Shown: positions 41,453 through 51,223, counted from the first letter of the stretch. The stretch: DNA of 64,000 bases from Parahoeflea olei (GCF_001703635.1 NZ_LQZT01000034.1:222753-286752), one strand, 5' to 3'. Notes: generated from the letters alone by a model not told the origin. Numbers and translations: made by a program.

Positions 41453-41929
41453 ATGGCAACACGAAAACCGTCGATCGACCAGGATCTGATCCGGGATCTG
41501 GCCAATATCCTCAATGAAACCGATCTGACCGAGATCGAGATCGAACAGGACGATCTGCGGGTGCGGGTCAGCCGCGCCGGAACGCCGCAGACCATTCACG
41601 CCCCGGTCGCGCAGCAGCCGGTTCCCGTCGCGGCCGCGCCCGCCCCGGCGGCACCCGCGCCCGCCGAGACCGCAGCAGCCGCCGCCTCGCGCGCAGCCAA
41701 CACGGTCACGGCGCCGATGGTCGGCACCGTCTATCTGGCTCCGGCACCGGGCGCCCGGCCCTTCGTCGAGGTCGGACAGACCGTCAAGGAAGGCCAGACC
41801 ATCCTGATCATCGAAGCCATGAAGACGATGAACCAGATCCCCGCGCCGCGCGCAGGCAAGGTGGTCGACGTGCTGGTCAGTGACGGTCACCCCGTGGAAT
41901 TCGCCGAACCGATGATTGTGATCGAGTAA
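41453..41929 (+). CDS. accB: Biotin carboxyl carrier protein of acetyl-CoA carboxylase
   Basis: Carrier of the biotin that moves CO2 between the carboxylase and transferase subunits in fatty acid synthesis. The 158-residue protein has an N-terminal helical part (DQDLIRDLANILNETDLTEIEIEQDDLRVRVSR), an Ala/Pro linker and the biotinyl domain with the modified lysine in IIEAMKTMNQIPAP; the second Met of the usual EAMKMMN is Thr here. The start was chosen from homologues (MATRKPSIDQDLIRDL). It sits 12 bp before accC, the standard accBC operon. Confidence 0.96.
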   Translation: MATRKPSIDQDLIRDLANILNETDLTEIEIEQDDLRVRVSRAGTPQTIHAPVAQQPVPVAAAPAPAAPAPAETAAAAASRAANTVTAPMVGTVYLAPAPGARPFVEVGQTVKEGQTILIIEAMKTMNQIPAPRAGKVVDVLVSDGHPVEFAEPMIVIE

Positions 41930-41941
41930 GTGAACCAGGCC

Positions 41942-43291
41942 ATGTTCTCCAAAGTCCTCATTGCTAATCGGGGCGAAATCGCACTCAGGGTACTCAGGGC
42001 CTGCAAGGAACTCGGCATCCAGACCGTGGCCGTGCACTCGACCGCCGACCAGGACGCCATGCATGTGCGCCTGGCCGACGAGAGCGTGTGCATCGGCCCC
42101 CCGCCCTCGCGCGACAGCTATCTCAACATCCACCAGATCGTCGCGGCCTGCGAGATCACCGGCGCGGACGCCGTGCACCCGGGTTACGGCTTCCTGTCGG
42201 AAAACGCGAAATTCGCCGACATCCTCGAAGCCCACGGCATCACCTTCATCGGCCCGACCGCGGAACATATCCGCGTCATGGGCGACAAGATCACCGCCAA
42301 GAAGACGGCGGTGGCGCTCGGCATCCCTTGCGTTCCGGGTTCAGACGGCGAAGTGCATGACGTCGAGCAGGCGCTCGAAGTGGCCAAGCTCACCGGCTAT
42401 CCGGTGCTGATCAAGGCCACGGCCGGCGGCGGCGGACGCGGCATGAAGGTTGCCCACACGCCGGAAGAACTGTCGGAAGCGCTGTCGACGGCGCGCGCCG
42501 AGGCGCTCGCCAATTTCGGCAACGACGCCGTCTACATGGAAAAATACCTCGGCCAGCCGCGCCACATCGAAATCCAGGTTCTGGGCGACGGCGAAGGCAA
42601 TGCGGTGCATCTGGGCGAACGCGACTGCTCGCTGCAGCGCCGCCACCAGAAGGTCTGGGAAGAGGCCAATTCGCCATCCCTCAACCAGGACGAACGCATG
42701 GCCATCGGCGAGATCTGCGCCCAGGCCATGCGCAAGCTCAAATACCGTGGCGCCGGCACGATCGAATTCCTTTACGAAAGCGGCGAGTTCTATTTCATCG
42801 AGATGAACACCCGCCTGCAGGTGGAGCACACGATCACCGAAGCGATCACCGGCATCGACCTCGTCAACGAGCAGATCCGCATCGCCTCCGGCGCGGGCCT
42901 GTCGGTGAGCCAGGAAGACATCCGCTTCCACGGCCATGCCATCGAATGCCGGATCAATGCCGAGGACCCCACGACCTTCGTGCCCTCGCCCGGCACCATC
43001 ACCCACTACCATCCGCCCGGCGGACTGGGCGTGCGGGTCGATTCCGGGGTGTATCAGGGCTACAAGATCCCGCCCTATTACGACAGCCTGATCGGCAAGC
43101 TGATCGTGCACGGGCGCACGCGGGTGGAATGCATGATGCGGCTCCGGCGCGCGCTCGACGAGTTCGTGGTCGACGGCATCAAGACCACCATTCCGCTGTT
43201 CCGCGATCTCCTCGCCAATCCCGACATCGCAAATGGCGACTATGACATTCACTGGCTGGAAAAATTCCTTGCCGCCAAGGCCAAGGACTAG
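41942..43291 (+). CDS. accC: Biotin carboxylase subunit of acetyl-CoA carboxylase
   Basis: ATP-grasp enzyme that carboxylates the biotin on AccB. The 449-residue protein begins [33 protein letters not shown], with glycine loop [20 protein letters not shown], metal ligands in [25 protein letters not shown] (Glu and Asn), and the biotin-site [12 protein letters not shown] at 41930 directly after the accB stop is an in-frame alternative. The aat gene follows 34 bp downstream. Confidence 0.97.
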   Translation: MFSKVLIANRGEIALRVLRACKELGIQTVAVHSTADQDAMHVRLADESVCIGPPPSRDSYLNIHQIVAACEITGADAVHPGYGFLSENAKFADILEAHGITFIGPTAEHIRVMGDKITAKKTAVALGIPCVPGSDGEVHDVEQALEVAKLTGYPVLIKATAGGGGRGMKVAHTPEELSEALSTARAEALANFGNDAVYMEKYLGQPRHIEIQVLGDGEGNAVHLGERDCSLQRRHQKVWEEANSPSLNQDERMAIGEICAQAMRKLKYRGAGTIEFLYESGEFYFIEMNTRLQVEHTITEAITGIDLVNEQIRIASGAGLSVSQEDIRFHGHAIECRINAEDPTTFVPSPGTITHYHPPGGLGVRVDSGVYQGYKIPPYYDSLIGKLIVHGRTRVECMMRLRRALDEFVVDGIKTTIPLFRDLLANPDIANGDYDIHWLEKFLAAKAKD

Positions 43292-43325
43292 CATGTCCCG
43301 CACCGCGGCACGGGGAGACTGAACC

Positions 43326-43937
43326 GTGCCGCGGGCCACCTACCCTCCGATCACACCGGACCTGTTGTTGCGGGCCTATGCCTCCGGCCTGTTTCCGATG
43401 GCCGATTCCGCCGACGATCCGGAGCTGTTCTGGGTCGAGCCGGAAATTCGCGGCGTGTTGCCGCTCGACGGGTTCCATGTGCCCAGGCGGCTCGCGCGCA
43501 CCGTGCGCCAGGCTCCCTTCGAGATCCGCATCAACTCTGCCTTTGACCAGGTCGTCGCGGCCTGCGCGGAGAGCGTCGAAAACCGCCCGACCACCTGGAT
43601 CAACACCACGATTGCCGAGCTCTATGCCAGCCTGCACCGGCTCGGGCACGCCCATTCCGTCGAGGCCTGGCGCGACGGCGAACTGGTGGGCGGGCTCTAC
43701 GGCGTGTCGCTGAGGCGCGCCTTCTTCGGCGAAAGCATGTTCAGCCGCGCCACCGATTCGTCGAAAGTGTGCCTGGTGCACCTGGTGGAGCGCCTGCGCG
43801 AACGGAGGTTCGCGCTGCTCGACACCCAATTCACCACCGAGCACCTGAAGCGCTTCGGCGCCATCGATATTCCGCGGGCGGCTTACGCCAAAATGCTCGA
43901 GGATGCGCTCGACGGCCCGGATCTCGCTTTCGACTGA
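43326..43937 (+). CDS. aat: Leucyl/phenylalanyl-tRNA-protein transferase
   Basis: Adds Leu or Phe to proteins with N-terminal Lys or Arg, marking them for ClpAP (N-end rule). The 203-residue enzyme begins with GTG ([30 protein letters not shown]), preceded by GGGGAG. Family motifs present: [76 protein letters not shown] and [16 protein letters not shown]. Probably cotranscribed with accBC. Confidence 0.96.
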   Translation: MPRATYPPITPDLLLRAYASGLFPMADSADDPELFWVEPEIRGVLPLDGFHVPRRLARTVRQAPFEIRINSAFDQVVAACAESVENRPTTWINTTIAELYASLHRLGHAHSVEAWRDGELVGGLYGVSLRRAFFGESMFSRATDSSKVCLVHLVERLRERRFALLDTQFTTEHLKRFGAIDIPRAAYAKMLEDALDGPDLAFD

Positions 43938-44124
43938 TCCTGTCGGCAAGCCGACCCACTGCGCTCCGGCGGGCGATACCCCGCTTTCCTTTCGCTTTCC
44001 CGATCCTCGCGCCAAAGCGGCGCCGCTTTTTGCGTCCAGACCCATTCTCCCCGACAGCGTGGAACCCGACACCCGGCCCGGGCGTTGTGGACCCGAAGGG
44101 TCTTGCCTCAAAGGAGTTCATGTC

Positions 44125-46137
44125 TTGACACTTACCCGGCTTCTACTTGCCTCCACCGCCATCAGCCTGTGCAGCCTCGGCTTTGCCCATGGAGGTCCCC
44201 TGTCTCTCTCCCGCACCGTCACGGATGCGGGCGTAGCCACCTCCATGCCGCTCGTGCGCGTTCAACTGAGCGTCGCCGACGCCGAAGCCGCGCTGGCAGC
44301 CGCGCGGCAGCGTCTGGCCGAGGCGGAAGCCAATGGCGGCGATGTCGCTGCCGCCCAGGCGGAGGTCGATGCGGCCGCAAGCGCGCTGGCGGCGGCCCAA
44401 GCCGCTCCGGAGCCGCAAGCCGAGCCGGCTCCAGAGCCCGAGGCTGCGCCTGCACCCGAAGCCCAGCCGGAAGCGACGGCCGAACCGGAGGCGGCGCCTG
44501 CGGCAGAAGCCGCGCCCGAGCCCGCGCCGGCCGCAACGGAAGAGACGCCGCCGCCTGCCCCGGAGGCCGCGTCTGAGCCGGATCCGGCCGCATCGGAAGC
44601 AGCCCCCGCGCCGGAAGCAGCCCCTGAGGCGCCGAGCGAGCCCGCCGCGCAGCAACCGGCTGCAGAGCCCGAGCCGGCCGCAGAAGCCGCTCCGGAGGCG
44701 TCCGCGCCCGCAACCGAGCCGGCGCCGGAAGAGACCGCTCCGGCGACAGCCACGGAACCGGAAGCCGCGCCCGAAACCGTGCCGGTGCCCGAAAAGGCCC
44801 CGGACCGCTCGTCCACGCAAACTGGCACGGATACGGGAACCGACAGTGGCGCGGGCACCGGTGCATCCACCGATACGGATGCCGGAACGCAGAGCTCCAC
44901 CGATGAGTCCACAAAGGCGGCAGAACCGGCCCCCGGTTCCGATGCGACGACCGCGCCTGAAGCAACCACCGAGCCCGCAGCGGGCACCGAACCTGCAGCG
45001 GGCACCGCGCCTGAAGCCGGCACGGCTCCGGCGCCAGCGGAAGAGGTGCAGACCCTCCCGGTCGAGGACGGCGCGCCTGTGCTCGACAGCGCCAAGGAGG
45101 AGCCCGCCGCCGGTGAAGCCCCCGCCCCTGCGGCCGAAGCCCCGGCAACCGAGCCAGCCGCACCGCCGCCGGCATCGGACGCAGACTCGCAGGCCCCGGC
45201 CCTGCGCAAGGAACAGGCGCCGCAGGCCCTGTCGGAGCGCGGCGAGCGCTTTGCCGATCTGCCGGCTCCTGAAAAGGAAACCAATGTCACCATCATCAAC
45301 CAGATCGACAACCGCACGATCATCGAGGTCGACAACCGCACCATCATCGAGCATGACGACCGCGACCGGCTGCGCGCCGGCAGCGACGAGGTCTATTACG
45401 AGCGTCTGAGCGGCGGTCGCGTGCGCGAGGTCATCGTCCGGCCCAACGGCGTGCAACTGGTGACCATCACCAACCGCTGGGGCGACACGGTGCAGCGCAG
45501 CCGGATCATGCCCGACGGCCGCGAATATGTGCTGTTCTATTCCCGTGCCGCCTCCGACGGCTCGCGCGAAGCCTATGTCGATCCGGGCCGGTCCCTGCCC
45601 CGCCTCAGGCTGCAGATCCCGATCGACGACTACATCCTCGATTCGAGCGTGGCCAAGCCCTCGGCCTATCTCGACTTCCTGATGGAGCCGCCGGTCGAGC
45701 AGGTGGAGCGTTTGTATTCGATCGAGGAAGTGCGCCGGTCCGCCCGGATCCGCGACAAGGTGCGCCGGGTCGATCTCGACACGCTGACCTTCGAGTTCGG
45801 CAAGGCGACGATCGCCGACGACCAGATCCAGCGCCTGTCGGACGTGGCCACCGCCATGGAGAAGATCCTCGACAAGAACCCGGCCGAAACCTTCCTGATC
45901 GAAGGCCACACCGATGCGGTCGGCAAGGACAACGCCAATCTGGTGCTGTCGGACAAGCGTGCCGAGGCGATCGCGGTCGCGCTCACGGATGTGTTCGGCA
46001 TTCCGCCGGAAAACCTCGTGACCCAGGGCTATGGCGAACGCTATCTCAAGGTCCGGACCGAGGCCCCGGAACGGCTCAACCGCCGGGTGACCATCCGCCG
46101 AATCACGCCGCTGGTCACGCCGGTCGCCTCGCGCTGA
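44125..46137 (+). CDS. OmpA-family outer-membrane-associated protein with a long Ala/Pro/Glu-rich region
   Basis: The 670-residue protein has a signal peptide (LTLTRLLLASTAISLCSLGFAHGG), a heptad-like stretch ([31 protein letters not shown]), then about 300 residues of Ala/Pro/Glu/Thr low complexity, and a C-terminal OmpA peptidoglycan-binding domain (about 555-660: LTFEFGKATIADDQIQRLSDVATAM, FLIEGHTDAVGKDNANLVLSDKRAEAI, GYGERYLKVRTEAPERLNRRVTI). The start is a TTG 8 nt after AAGGAG; the ATG between them runs into TGA after one codon. It probably links envelope and peptidoglycan. The low-complexity part also opens other long frames, which are not genes. Confidence 0.88.
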   Translation: MTLTRLLLASTAISLCSLGFAHGGPLSLSRTVTDAGVATSMPLVRVQLSVADAEAALAAARQRLAEAEANGGDVAAAQAEVDAAASALAAAQAAPEPQAEPAPEPEAAPAPEAQPEATAEPEAAPAAEAAPEPAPAATEETPPPAPEAASEPDPAASEAAPAPEAAPEAPSEPAAQQPAAEPEPAAEAAPEASAPATEPAPEETAPATATEPEAAPETVPVPEKAPDRSSTQTGTDTGTDSGAGTGASTDTDAGTQSSTDESTKAAEPAPGSDATTAPEATTEPAAGTEPAAGTAPEAGTAPAPAEEVQTLPVEDGAPVLDSAKEEPAAGEAPAPAAEAPATEPAAPPPASDADSQAPALRKEQAPQALSERGERFADLPAPEKETNVTIINQIDNRTIIEVDNRTIIEHDDRDRLRAGSDEVYYERLSGGRVREVIVRPNGVQLVTITNRWGDTVQRSRIMPDGREYVLFYSRAASDGSREAYVDPGRSLPRLRLQIPIDDYILDSSVAKPSAYLDFLMEPPVEQVERLYSIEEVRRSARIRDKVRRVDLDTLTFEFGKATIADDQIQRLSDVATAMEKILDKNPAETFLIEGHTDAVGKDNANLVLSDKRAEAIAVALTDVFGIPPENLVTQGYGERYLKVRTEAPERLNRRVTIRRITPLVTPVASR

Positions 46138-46161
46138 CCTCAGCCGGCACCCGCAAGACAA

Positions 46162-46192
46162 AACGCCCCGCAGGTCTGACCTGCGGGGCGTT
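46162..46192. terminator. Bidirectional terminator after the OmpA-family gene
   Basis: AACGCCCCGCAGGT and its complement (14-bp stem, CTG loop) lie between the convergent OmpA-family and DUF2155 genes. A/T ends give short A and T flanks on both sides. Confidence 0.75.
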
Positions 46193-46235
46193 CGTGTAGA
46201 AAGGGACCTGTCTTCGAGCCGACGCCCGGGGCCGC

Positions 46236-46676
46236 TCAGTTGCCGGCGCTGGTGCCGCTCGGCGCGGGCACGTCGGACTCCTGCTTGCAGTCCTTGAGCC
46301 AGACGTCATAGACGGCGTGATCGACCGCGTTGAGGCCGGGCGAATCGGCGAACATCCAGCCGGTGAAAAGCCGCCTGATCTTGCGGTCGAGCGTGATTTC
46401 GTCGACCTCGACGAAAGTGGTGGTCTTCGGCGCCTCGGTCTCGTCGCGGCTGTAGCACACGCGCGGCGTCACCTGCAGCGCGCCGAACTGCACGGTTTCG
46501 TTGACATAGACGTCAAAGGTGGTGATGCGGCCGGTGATCTTGTCGATCCCCGAAAACACCGCAACCGGATTTTCGATGCGGGCGGCATTCACCGGAAGCG
46601 CGGTGGCCGACAAGGCCAGCCCCCCGGCCAGAAGCGCGGCGGCGCGCCGCGCAAGACATTTCGAATGGACAATCAT
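46236..46676 (-). CDS. DUF2155-domain exported protein
   Basis: A 146-residue protein with a signal peptide (MIVHSKCLARRAAALLAGGLALSATALPVNAARI) and a DUF2155 domain (VAVFSGIDKITGRITTFDVYVNETVQFGALQVTPRVCYSRDETEAPKTTTFVEVDE ... LFTGWMFADSPGLNAVDHAVYDVWLKDCK). The paired cysteines suggest one disulfide. The domain is widespread in alphaproteobacteria and usually sits beside NDUFA12, as here; its role is not established. A GTG 9 nt upstream is an alternative start. Confidence 0.9.
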   Translation of the reverse strand: MIVHSKCLARRAAALLAGGLALSATALPVNAARIENPVAVFSGIDKITGRITTFDVYVNETVQFGALQVTPRVCYSRDETEAPKTTTFVEVDEITLDRKIRRLFTGWMFADSPGLNAVDHAVYDVWLKDCKQESDVPAPSGTSAGN

Positions 46677-46792
46677 CGGCTTCACTCGTCACAATGCCCG
46701 TTGCGGGCTGCTCCGGCATCTCTAGCGTACCGGCGTCGCCGATGCGTTAACCCTGAAATGTGGCATGGCTGCGCCGAAGGCGGGGCGGCGTG

Positions 46793-47194
46793 TCAGGATT
46801 TCGGGGTCCAGGCGTCGTAGTCGCCGGTGACATGCGGGCGGGCGCCCTGGTTGAGGATCGAGCCCTTGGGCCGGTAGGCGCGCGGGGTGCCGGTCAGGTT
46901 GGCCTGATGCGCCTTTTCCCAGGGCCGTGCGGCATAGTTTTCCTGCGAGGGGGCGACGGCGGTGCGGTGGTGCAGCCAGCCATGCCAGCCGGCGGGAATC
47001 CGCGAGGGCTCGACATCGCCGTTATAGACCACCCAGCGACGGGTGCGGCCTTCGGAATCCTTGCCGCCACCTTCGTAATAGACATTGCCGGCGGCGTCCT
47101 CGCCCACCTTCTTGCCGTGGCGCCAGGTGTGATAGCGGACGCCAAGGGTCTGCCCGTTCCACCAGGTGAATATCTGAAGAAGTAGCGTCTTCAT
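46793..47194 (-). CDS. NADH:ubiquinone oxidoreductase NDUFA12 (B17.2) family subunit
   Basis: Supernumerary complex I subunit shared by alphaproteobacteria and mitochondria; 133 residues. Family motifs: LLQIFTWWNGQTLGVRYHTWRHGKKVGEDAAGNVYYEGG, RRWVVYNGDVEPSRIPAGWHGWLHHRTAVAPSQENYAARPWEKAHQANLTGTPRAYRPKGSI. It acts on the cytoplasmic arm of complex I during assembly. The start at 47194 has AGAGG upstream. It lies upstream of DUF2155 on the same strand. Confidence 0.96.
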   Translation of the reverse strand: MKTLLLQIFTWWNGQTLGVRYHTWRHGKKVGEDAAGNVYYEGGGKDSEGRTRRWVVYNGDVEPSRIPAGWHGWLHHRTAVAPSQENYAARPWEKAHQANLTGTPRAYRPKGSILNQGARPHVTGDYDAWTPKS

Positions 47195-47299
47195 GAATGC
47201 CTCTCGTGCGTGGAGCCGGCGGCCCGTGCGCAGGGCCGCGTCGCATCCCGCCTTATGGCCCGCGCGACGCGCCTTGTCCAGTGGCGGCCGGGCCTATGC

Positions 47300-47764
47300 T
47301 CAGCGCAATTTCATCTTGAATCCGGCATGGCTCTGCGTGAAGCCGAGAGCGATATAGAAGCGGTGGGCGTCGACCCGGCGGGCATTCGACATCAGCTGCA
47401 CCAGTCGCGCGCCCGCCTGTTCGGCCTCGGCGATGGCGTGCCTGATCATCACCTGGCCGATGCCGCGGCCGCGCATGTCGGCGCGCGTATGCACCGCCTC
47501 AATGGTCATGCTCGACGAGCCCCTGCCCGTGAGCGAGGTGATCAGCGTGGTCTGGAAGGTGCCCACCACCTCGCCCTCGAGCACCGCGACATAAAGCGCA
47601 TCATTCGCGCTTGCGGCAATGCGGTCGAAGGCCGCCAGATAAGCCGGCAGGTCGGCCGGATCGGCGCTGTCGCCATGGCCGCCGAGCGTATCGCTCGCAA
47701 ACATCGCGGCAATCGCCGCCACATCATCGCGCAGTGCGCGGCGGATTTCGATGGGTGTCGTCAT
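47300..47764 (-). CDS. GNAT-family acetyltransferase
   Basis: The 154-residue protein shows the acetyl-CoA-binding motif VHTRADMRGRGIGQVMIRHAIAEAEQAGARLVQLMSN and the terminal FYIALGFTQSHAGFKMKL, which matches AAC-like small GNATs. Substrate unknown. The start at 47764 lies 11 nt after GAGG. It is the third gene in a run gatB, GNAT, GNAT on the minus strand, with 156 bp before it. Confidence 0.9.
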   Translation of the reverse strand: MTTPIEIRRALRDDVAAIAAMFASDTLGGHGDSADPADLPAYLAAFDRIAASANDALYVAVLEGEVVGTFQTTLITSLTGRGSSSMTIEAVHTRADMRGRGIGQVMIRHAIAEAEQAGARLVQLMSNARRVDAHRFYIALGFTQSHAGFKMKLR

Positions 47765-47920
47765 CGGCCGATGAACCTCGGATGGAGAAGCGTACAAGCC
47801 CCGGCAGGGACCGTTTGCATTGGTGTCACATTCGCGGCGCGAGGCCAACGAAAATCGCTGCAGCGCCTCCGCGCCAGGAATCAGGCTCGAGGAATCAGGC
47901 GTCAGGCGGCGCCGATGCGG

Positions 47921-48418
47921 TCAGCCGGCAAGATCCTTGCTCATGATCACTGCGGGGATTCCCGATTCGTGCCTGCCGCAATTGTCGGTGCGGCCGGTTT
48001 CGGCCATGCCGTGGGCCTTGTAGAACGCCATCGCCGGCTCGTTGTCGGGATCGACTTCGAGCGACAGCGTGCGTGCACCGGGAAAACAGGTCTCGATTTC
48101 GGCGAACAGGTCGCGACCGATGCCGAGCCCCTGGCATTCGGGGCGCACATAGAGCTGGTGCAGCATCACCGTGCGGGTGTCGGGCGCATAGCTCGCAAAG
48201 CACACGCCACCGATCATCTGGCCGTCATCGGCCACCAGGAACTCACCGCCCGGCCGGTCGAGATTGGCGCGGATCTGGGCTTCGGAATGCCACTCGGCGA
48301 TGATGTCCTCGACCTTGGCCGCGCCATAGAACGGCGCGTAGGTCGCCCGCCAGGTTTCCGCCAGCACGTCGCGGATCGCCGCAAGATCGCGGGCGGAGGC
48401 CGAACGGACGAAGAACAT
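47921..48418 (-). CDS. GNAT-family acetyltransferase
   Basis: The 165-residue protein has the motif LYVRPECQGLGIGRDLFAEIETCFPGARTLSLEVDPDNEPAMAFYKAHGM, typical of GNAT acetyltransferases, and an N-terminal FVRSASARDLAAIRDVLAETWRATYAPFYG. Its ATG is 7 nt after the gatB stop, so it is probably cotranscribed with gatB. Substrate unknown. Confidence 0.92.
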   Translation of the reverse strand: MFFVRSASARDLAAIRDVLAETWRATYAPFYGAAKVEDIIAEWHSEAQIRANLDRPGGEFLVADDGQMIGGVCFASYAPDTRTVMLHQLYVRPECQGLGIGRDLFAEIETCFPGARTLSLEVDPDNEPAMAFYKAHGMAETGRTDNCGRHESGIPAVIMSKDLAG

Positions 48419-48425
48419 GGTCCGC

Positions 48426-49931
48426 CTATTCCTCGACGATGCCGAGCTTGGCCTTGACCAGGTCCTGCACGGCCTTCGGGTTGGCCTTGCCGCCGGTGGC
48501 CTTCATCACCTGGCCCACGAACCAGCCGGCAAGCGCGGGCTTGGCCTGGGCCTTGGCGACCTGGTCGGGGTTGGCCGCGATCACCTCGTCGACCGCCTTT
48601 TCGATGGCGCCGGTGTCGGTGACCTGCTTCATGCCGCGCTTTTCGACCACTTCGGCCGGGTCGCCGCCCTCTGCCCAGATGATCTCGAACAGGTCCTTGG
48701 CGATCTTGCCGGAGATGGTGCCGTCCTTGATCAGGTCGATCACCCCGCCAAGCTGGGCGGGCGAAACCGGAGTCTCTTCAATGCCTTTGCCGGATTTGTT
48801 CAAGGCGCCCAGAAGGTCGTTGATGACCCAGTTGGCGGCCGCCTTGGCGTCGCGACCGGCGGCCACTTCCTCGTAATAATCGGCAATCGCCTTTTCCGAG
48901 ACCAGGATCGAGGCGTCATAGACGCTCAGGCCCATGTCGGCCACGAAGCGGGCCTTCTTGTCGTCGGGCAGTTCCGGCAGATGCGCGGCCAGTTCCTCGA
49001 CGAAGGCGTCGTCGAATTCGAGCGGCAGCAGGTCGGGATCGGGGAAATAGCGGTAGTCATGCGCGTCTTCCTTGGAGCGCATCGACCGGGTCTCGCCCTT
49101 CTGCGGGTCGAACAGCCGGGTTTCCTGGTCGATCGTCCCGCCGTCCTCGATGATGGCGATCTGCCGGCGCGCTTCCGATTCGATCGCCTGGCCCACGAAG
49201 CGGATCGAGTTGACGTTCTTGATCTCGCAGCGGGTGCCGAACTCGCCGCCGGGCTTCCTCACCGACACGTTGACGTCGGCGCGCAGCGAGCCCTCGTCCA
49301 TGTTGCCGTCGCAGGTGCCGAGATAGCGCAGGATCGAGCGCAGCTTGGTGACATAGGCGCGCGCCTCGTCGGCCGAGCGGATGTCGGGCTTGGAGACGAT
49401 CTCCATCAGCGCCACGCCGGAGCGGTTCAAATCGACATAGGACATCGAGGGGTGCTGGTCATGCATCAGCTTGCCGGCGTCCTGCTCCAGATGCAGGCGC
49501 TCGATGCCGATCTCGATGTCCTCGAACTGGCCCTGCCGGTCGGGACCGACGGAGATGATGATCTTGCCCTCGCCGACGATCGGGTCCTTGTACTGGGAGA
49601 TCTGGTAGCCCTGCGGCAGGTCCGGGTAGAAATAGTTCTTGCGGTCGAACACCGAGCGCTTGTTGATCTGCGCCTTGAGACCCAAGCCGGTGCGCACGGC
49701 CTGGCGCACGCATTCCTCGTTGATCACCGGCAGCATGCCCGGCATCGCCGCGTCGACGAGGCTCACATTGGAATTGGCGTCGTTGCCGAAGGTGGTCGGC
49801 GCGCCGGAGAACAGCTTGGACGCGCTGGTCACCTGGGCGTGCACTTCCAGACCGATGATCACTTCCCAGTCGCCGGTGGCGCCGGGGATGAGCCGTTTGG
49901 GATCGGGGGTGCGGGTGTCGACGAGGGTCAT
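48426..49931 (-). CDS. gatB: Aspartyl/glutamyl-tRNA amidotransferase subunit B
   Basis: tRNA-binding and kinase subunit of GatCAB, which turns Glu-tRNA(Gln) or Asp-tRNA(Asn) into the correct amide form. The 501-residue protein begins [34 protein letters not shown]. The signature [30 protein letters not shown] is present, with the GatB/Yqey tail ([46 protein letters not shown]). An ATG 9 nt upstream is possible; neither has a strong ribosome-binding site. Subunits A and C are encoded about 3-5 kb away on the same strand. Confidence 0.97.
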   Translation of the reverse strand: MTLVDTRTPDPKRLIPGATGDWEVIIGLEVHAQVTSASKLFSGAPTTFGNDANSNVSLVDAAMPGMLPVINEECVRQAVRTGLGLKAQINKRSVFDRKNYFYPDLPQGYQISQYKDPIVGEGKIIISVGPDRQGQFEDIEIGIERLHLEQDAGKLMHDQHPSMSYVDLNRSGVALMEIVSKPDIRSADEARAYVTKLRSILRYLGTCDGNMDEGSLRADVNVSVRKPGGEFGTRCEIKNVNSIRFVGQAIESEARRQIAIIEDGGTIDQETRLFDPQKGETRSMRSKEDAHDYRYFPDPDLLPLEFDDAFVEELAAHLPELPDDKKARFVADMGLSVYDASILVSEKAIADYYEEVAAGRDAKAAANWVINDLLGALNKSGKGIEETPVSPAQLGGVIDLIKDGTISGKIAKDLFEIIWAEGGDPAEVVEKRGMKQVTDTGAIEKAVDEVIAANPDQVAKAQAKPALAGWFVGQVMKATGGKANPKAVQDLVKAKLGIVEE

Positions 49932-50037
49932 GGGCAACATTCGGATGTGAGGAACAATCGGGTTTCCAAGCTAATGGCGGTTGCCCGCGCACAGGTCAAG
50001 ACCCATCGGGCCGCCGGCGGGGGCATGCGCGGTTTGT

Positions 50038-50051
50038 TTGACCAAGATCAA
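50038..50051 (+). promoter_or_regulatory. FNR/FixK-like anaerobox
   Basis: TTGACCAAGATCAA matches the FNR/FixK consensus TTGAT-N4-ATCAA with one mismatch, 56 bp before the small cysteine-protein gene. Its left half could double as a -35 (TTGACC) with TGTATG after 17 nt. Binding and direction of control are inferred. Confidence 0.5.
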
Positions 50052-50106
50052 TGCACAGGCTGTATGGGTGTGCGAGTTTCCACTCAAAGTTTGAGAGGAG
50101 AGGATC

Positions 50107-50391
50107 ATGAGCGTGCTCGACATTTTCGGCCGTTTGACGCAGCAGGCAGACCTGATGGACGCCATGATGAAGAAACTCGGCGTCGAGGAGGAAATGTGGA
50201 AGATGCCGGACCATGCCGGCGTCCTGCGCCGGGCGGCCAACCGCTGCCTGCTGTGCGACCGCCCCGACTCCTGCGAGCACTGGCTCGCCAACGAATCCCA
50301 TCCTGACGAAGCCCCGGGCTTTTGTCGCAACCATGACCTCTTCGAACGGGTTCTCGAGAACATGGCCCATGAAAAGCAACCCGTGACCTGA
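50107..50391 (+). CDS. DUF6455-type small cysteine protein
   Basis: A 94-residue soluble protein with four conserved-looking cysteines in RCLLCDRPDSCEHWLAN and PGFCRNHDLF, plus a following His, suggesting a zinc or iron-sulfur site. It resembles the DUF6455 family; the function is unknown. A strong GAGAGGAGAGGATC site precedes the ATG. The gene is alone between divergent gatB and a terminator, and a FNR/FixK-like palindrome lies upstream, so oxygen-dependent expression is plausible. Confidence 0.78.
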   Translation: MSVLDIFGRLTQQADLMDAMMKKLGVEEEMWKMPDHAGVLRRAANRCLLCDRPDSCEHWLANESHPDEAPGFCRNHDLFERVLENMAHEKQPVT

Positions 50392-50436
50392 TTTCTCAGC
50401 TCCCTCTAGGCAGAGATGTCTTTGCCCACCTTTGAA

Positions 50437-50470
50437 ACCCGGAGCGGTCGTCCGTCTCCGGGTCTTTTTT
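50437..50470 (+). terminator. Terminator of the small cysteine-protein gene
   Basis: ACCCGGAG and CTCCGGGT form an 8-bp stem with an 11-nt loop followed by CTTTTTT, about 45 nt past the stop codon. Clear rho-independent terminator. Confidence 0.9.
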
Positions 50471-50497
50471 GTCCGCGCATGTCTGCCGGCCCGCGGC

Positions 50498-51025
50498 TCA
50501 AGGTCCGTACAGCCCGTCATCGCCCTCCGCCTGCGGTGCGATGGGCTGTCCGAAATCCTTGACCATCTCGACCTTGTCGATATCGGCGTCGAGCGGCTCG
50601 GAATAGGCGACGAAATAGGATCTGACCCGATAGCCCTGGCGCTTGTAGAGCCGGATCGCGCCGGTGTTGTGGGCATGGGTGTCGAGCCGGGCTGCGGGAT
50701 AGCCGCGCTCGCGGATCTGCGCCTCGATCTCGGCCAGGAGCGCGGTGCCGATGCCCCTGCCCTGAAAGTCCGGATGCACCCAGAGATCGGTGATGAAATC
50801 ATCCGCCTTCTCGCACGATCCCCAGCCGGCAAGCTCCCCGTCCCATTCGGCAACGAGAATATCGGGCCAGTGGCTCGTGCAGAAATCGTAATAGGCGTTG
50901 CGAGCGTTCTCGCGCAGGCGGCCCGCATCCTCGCCCCACACGCTGATGGCGATTTCCCAGGCCGCCAGCCCGATCCCGGCGAGATCCTGGGCTTCGGCGG
51001 ACGCGGCAGGCCGAATGGCGAGCAT
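50498..51025 (-). CDS. GNAT-family acetyltransferase
   Basis: The 175-residue protein shows DLWVHPDFQGRGIGTALLAEIEAQIRERGYPAARLDTHAHNTGAIRLYKRQGYRVRSYF, a textbook acetyl-CoA-binding region. The start at 51025 has GGAG 8 nt upstream. It is alone on the minus strand, convergent with the small cysteine-protein gene. Substrate unknown. Confidence 0.92.
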   Translation of the reverse strand: MLAIRPAASAEAQDLAGIGLAAWEIAISVWGEDAGRLRENARNAYYDFCTSHWPDILVAEWDGELAGWGSCEKADDFITDLWVHPDFQGRGIGTALLAEIEAQIRERGYPAARLDTHAHNTGAIRLYKRQGYRVRSYFVAYSEPLDADIDKVEMVKDFGQPIAPQAEGDDGLYGP

Positions 51026-51223
51026 GGCGGCAGCTCCGTCGACTCGCGGCCGCGCCACACGCGGGGCCGTCCCCGCAACTGTCGCCAAAAATCTGCGCCC
51101 CGGCAAGCCCCGCCCGTAAGGCCGCAAACCGGCCGCGGTCTTCACAGCCAGAGCCCGGTCGAACCGGGCCGGGCAAAGATGCCACAGCCGCCATCAATCG
51201 TCCGCGCTGCGACGGCGGTCCTG

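Noticed and set aside
44400..45180. The Ala/Pro/Glu-rich coding stretch considered as a tandem DNA repeat
   Set aside because: Composition is repetitive, but units vary in length and sequence, with no fixed period.
44143..46161. Long open frames opposite and within the OmpA-family gene
   Set aside because: GC-rich, low-complexity Ala/Pro/Glu codons keep all frames open; only one has a signal peptide and an OmpA domain.
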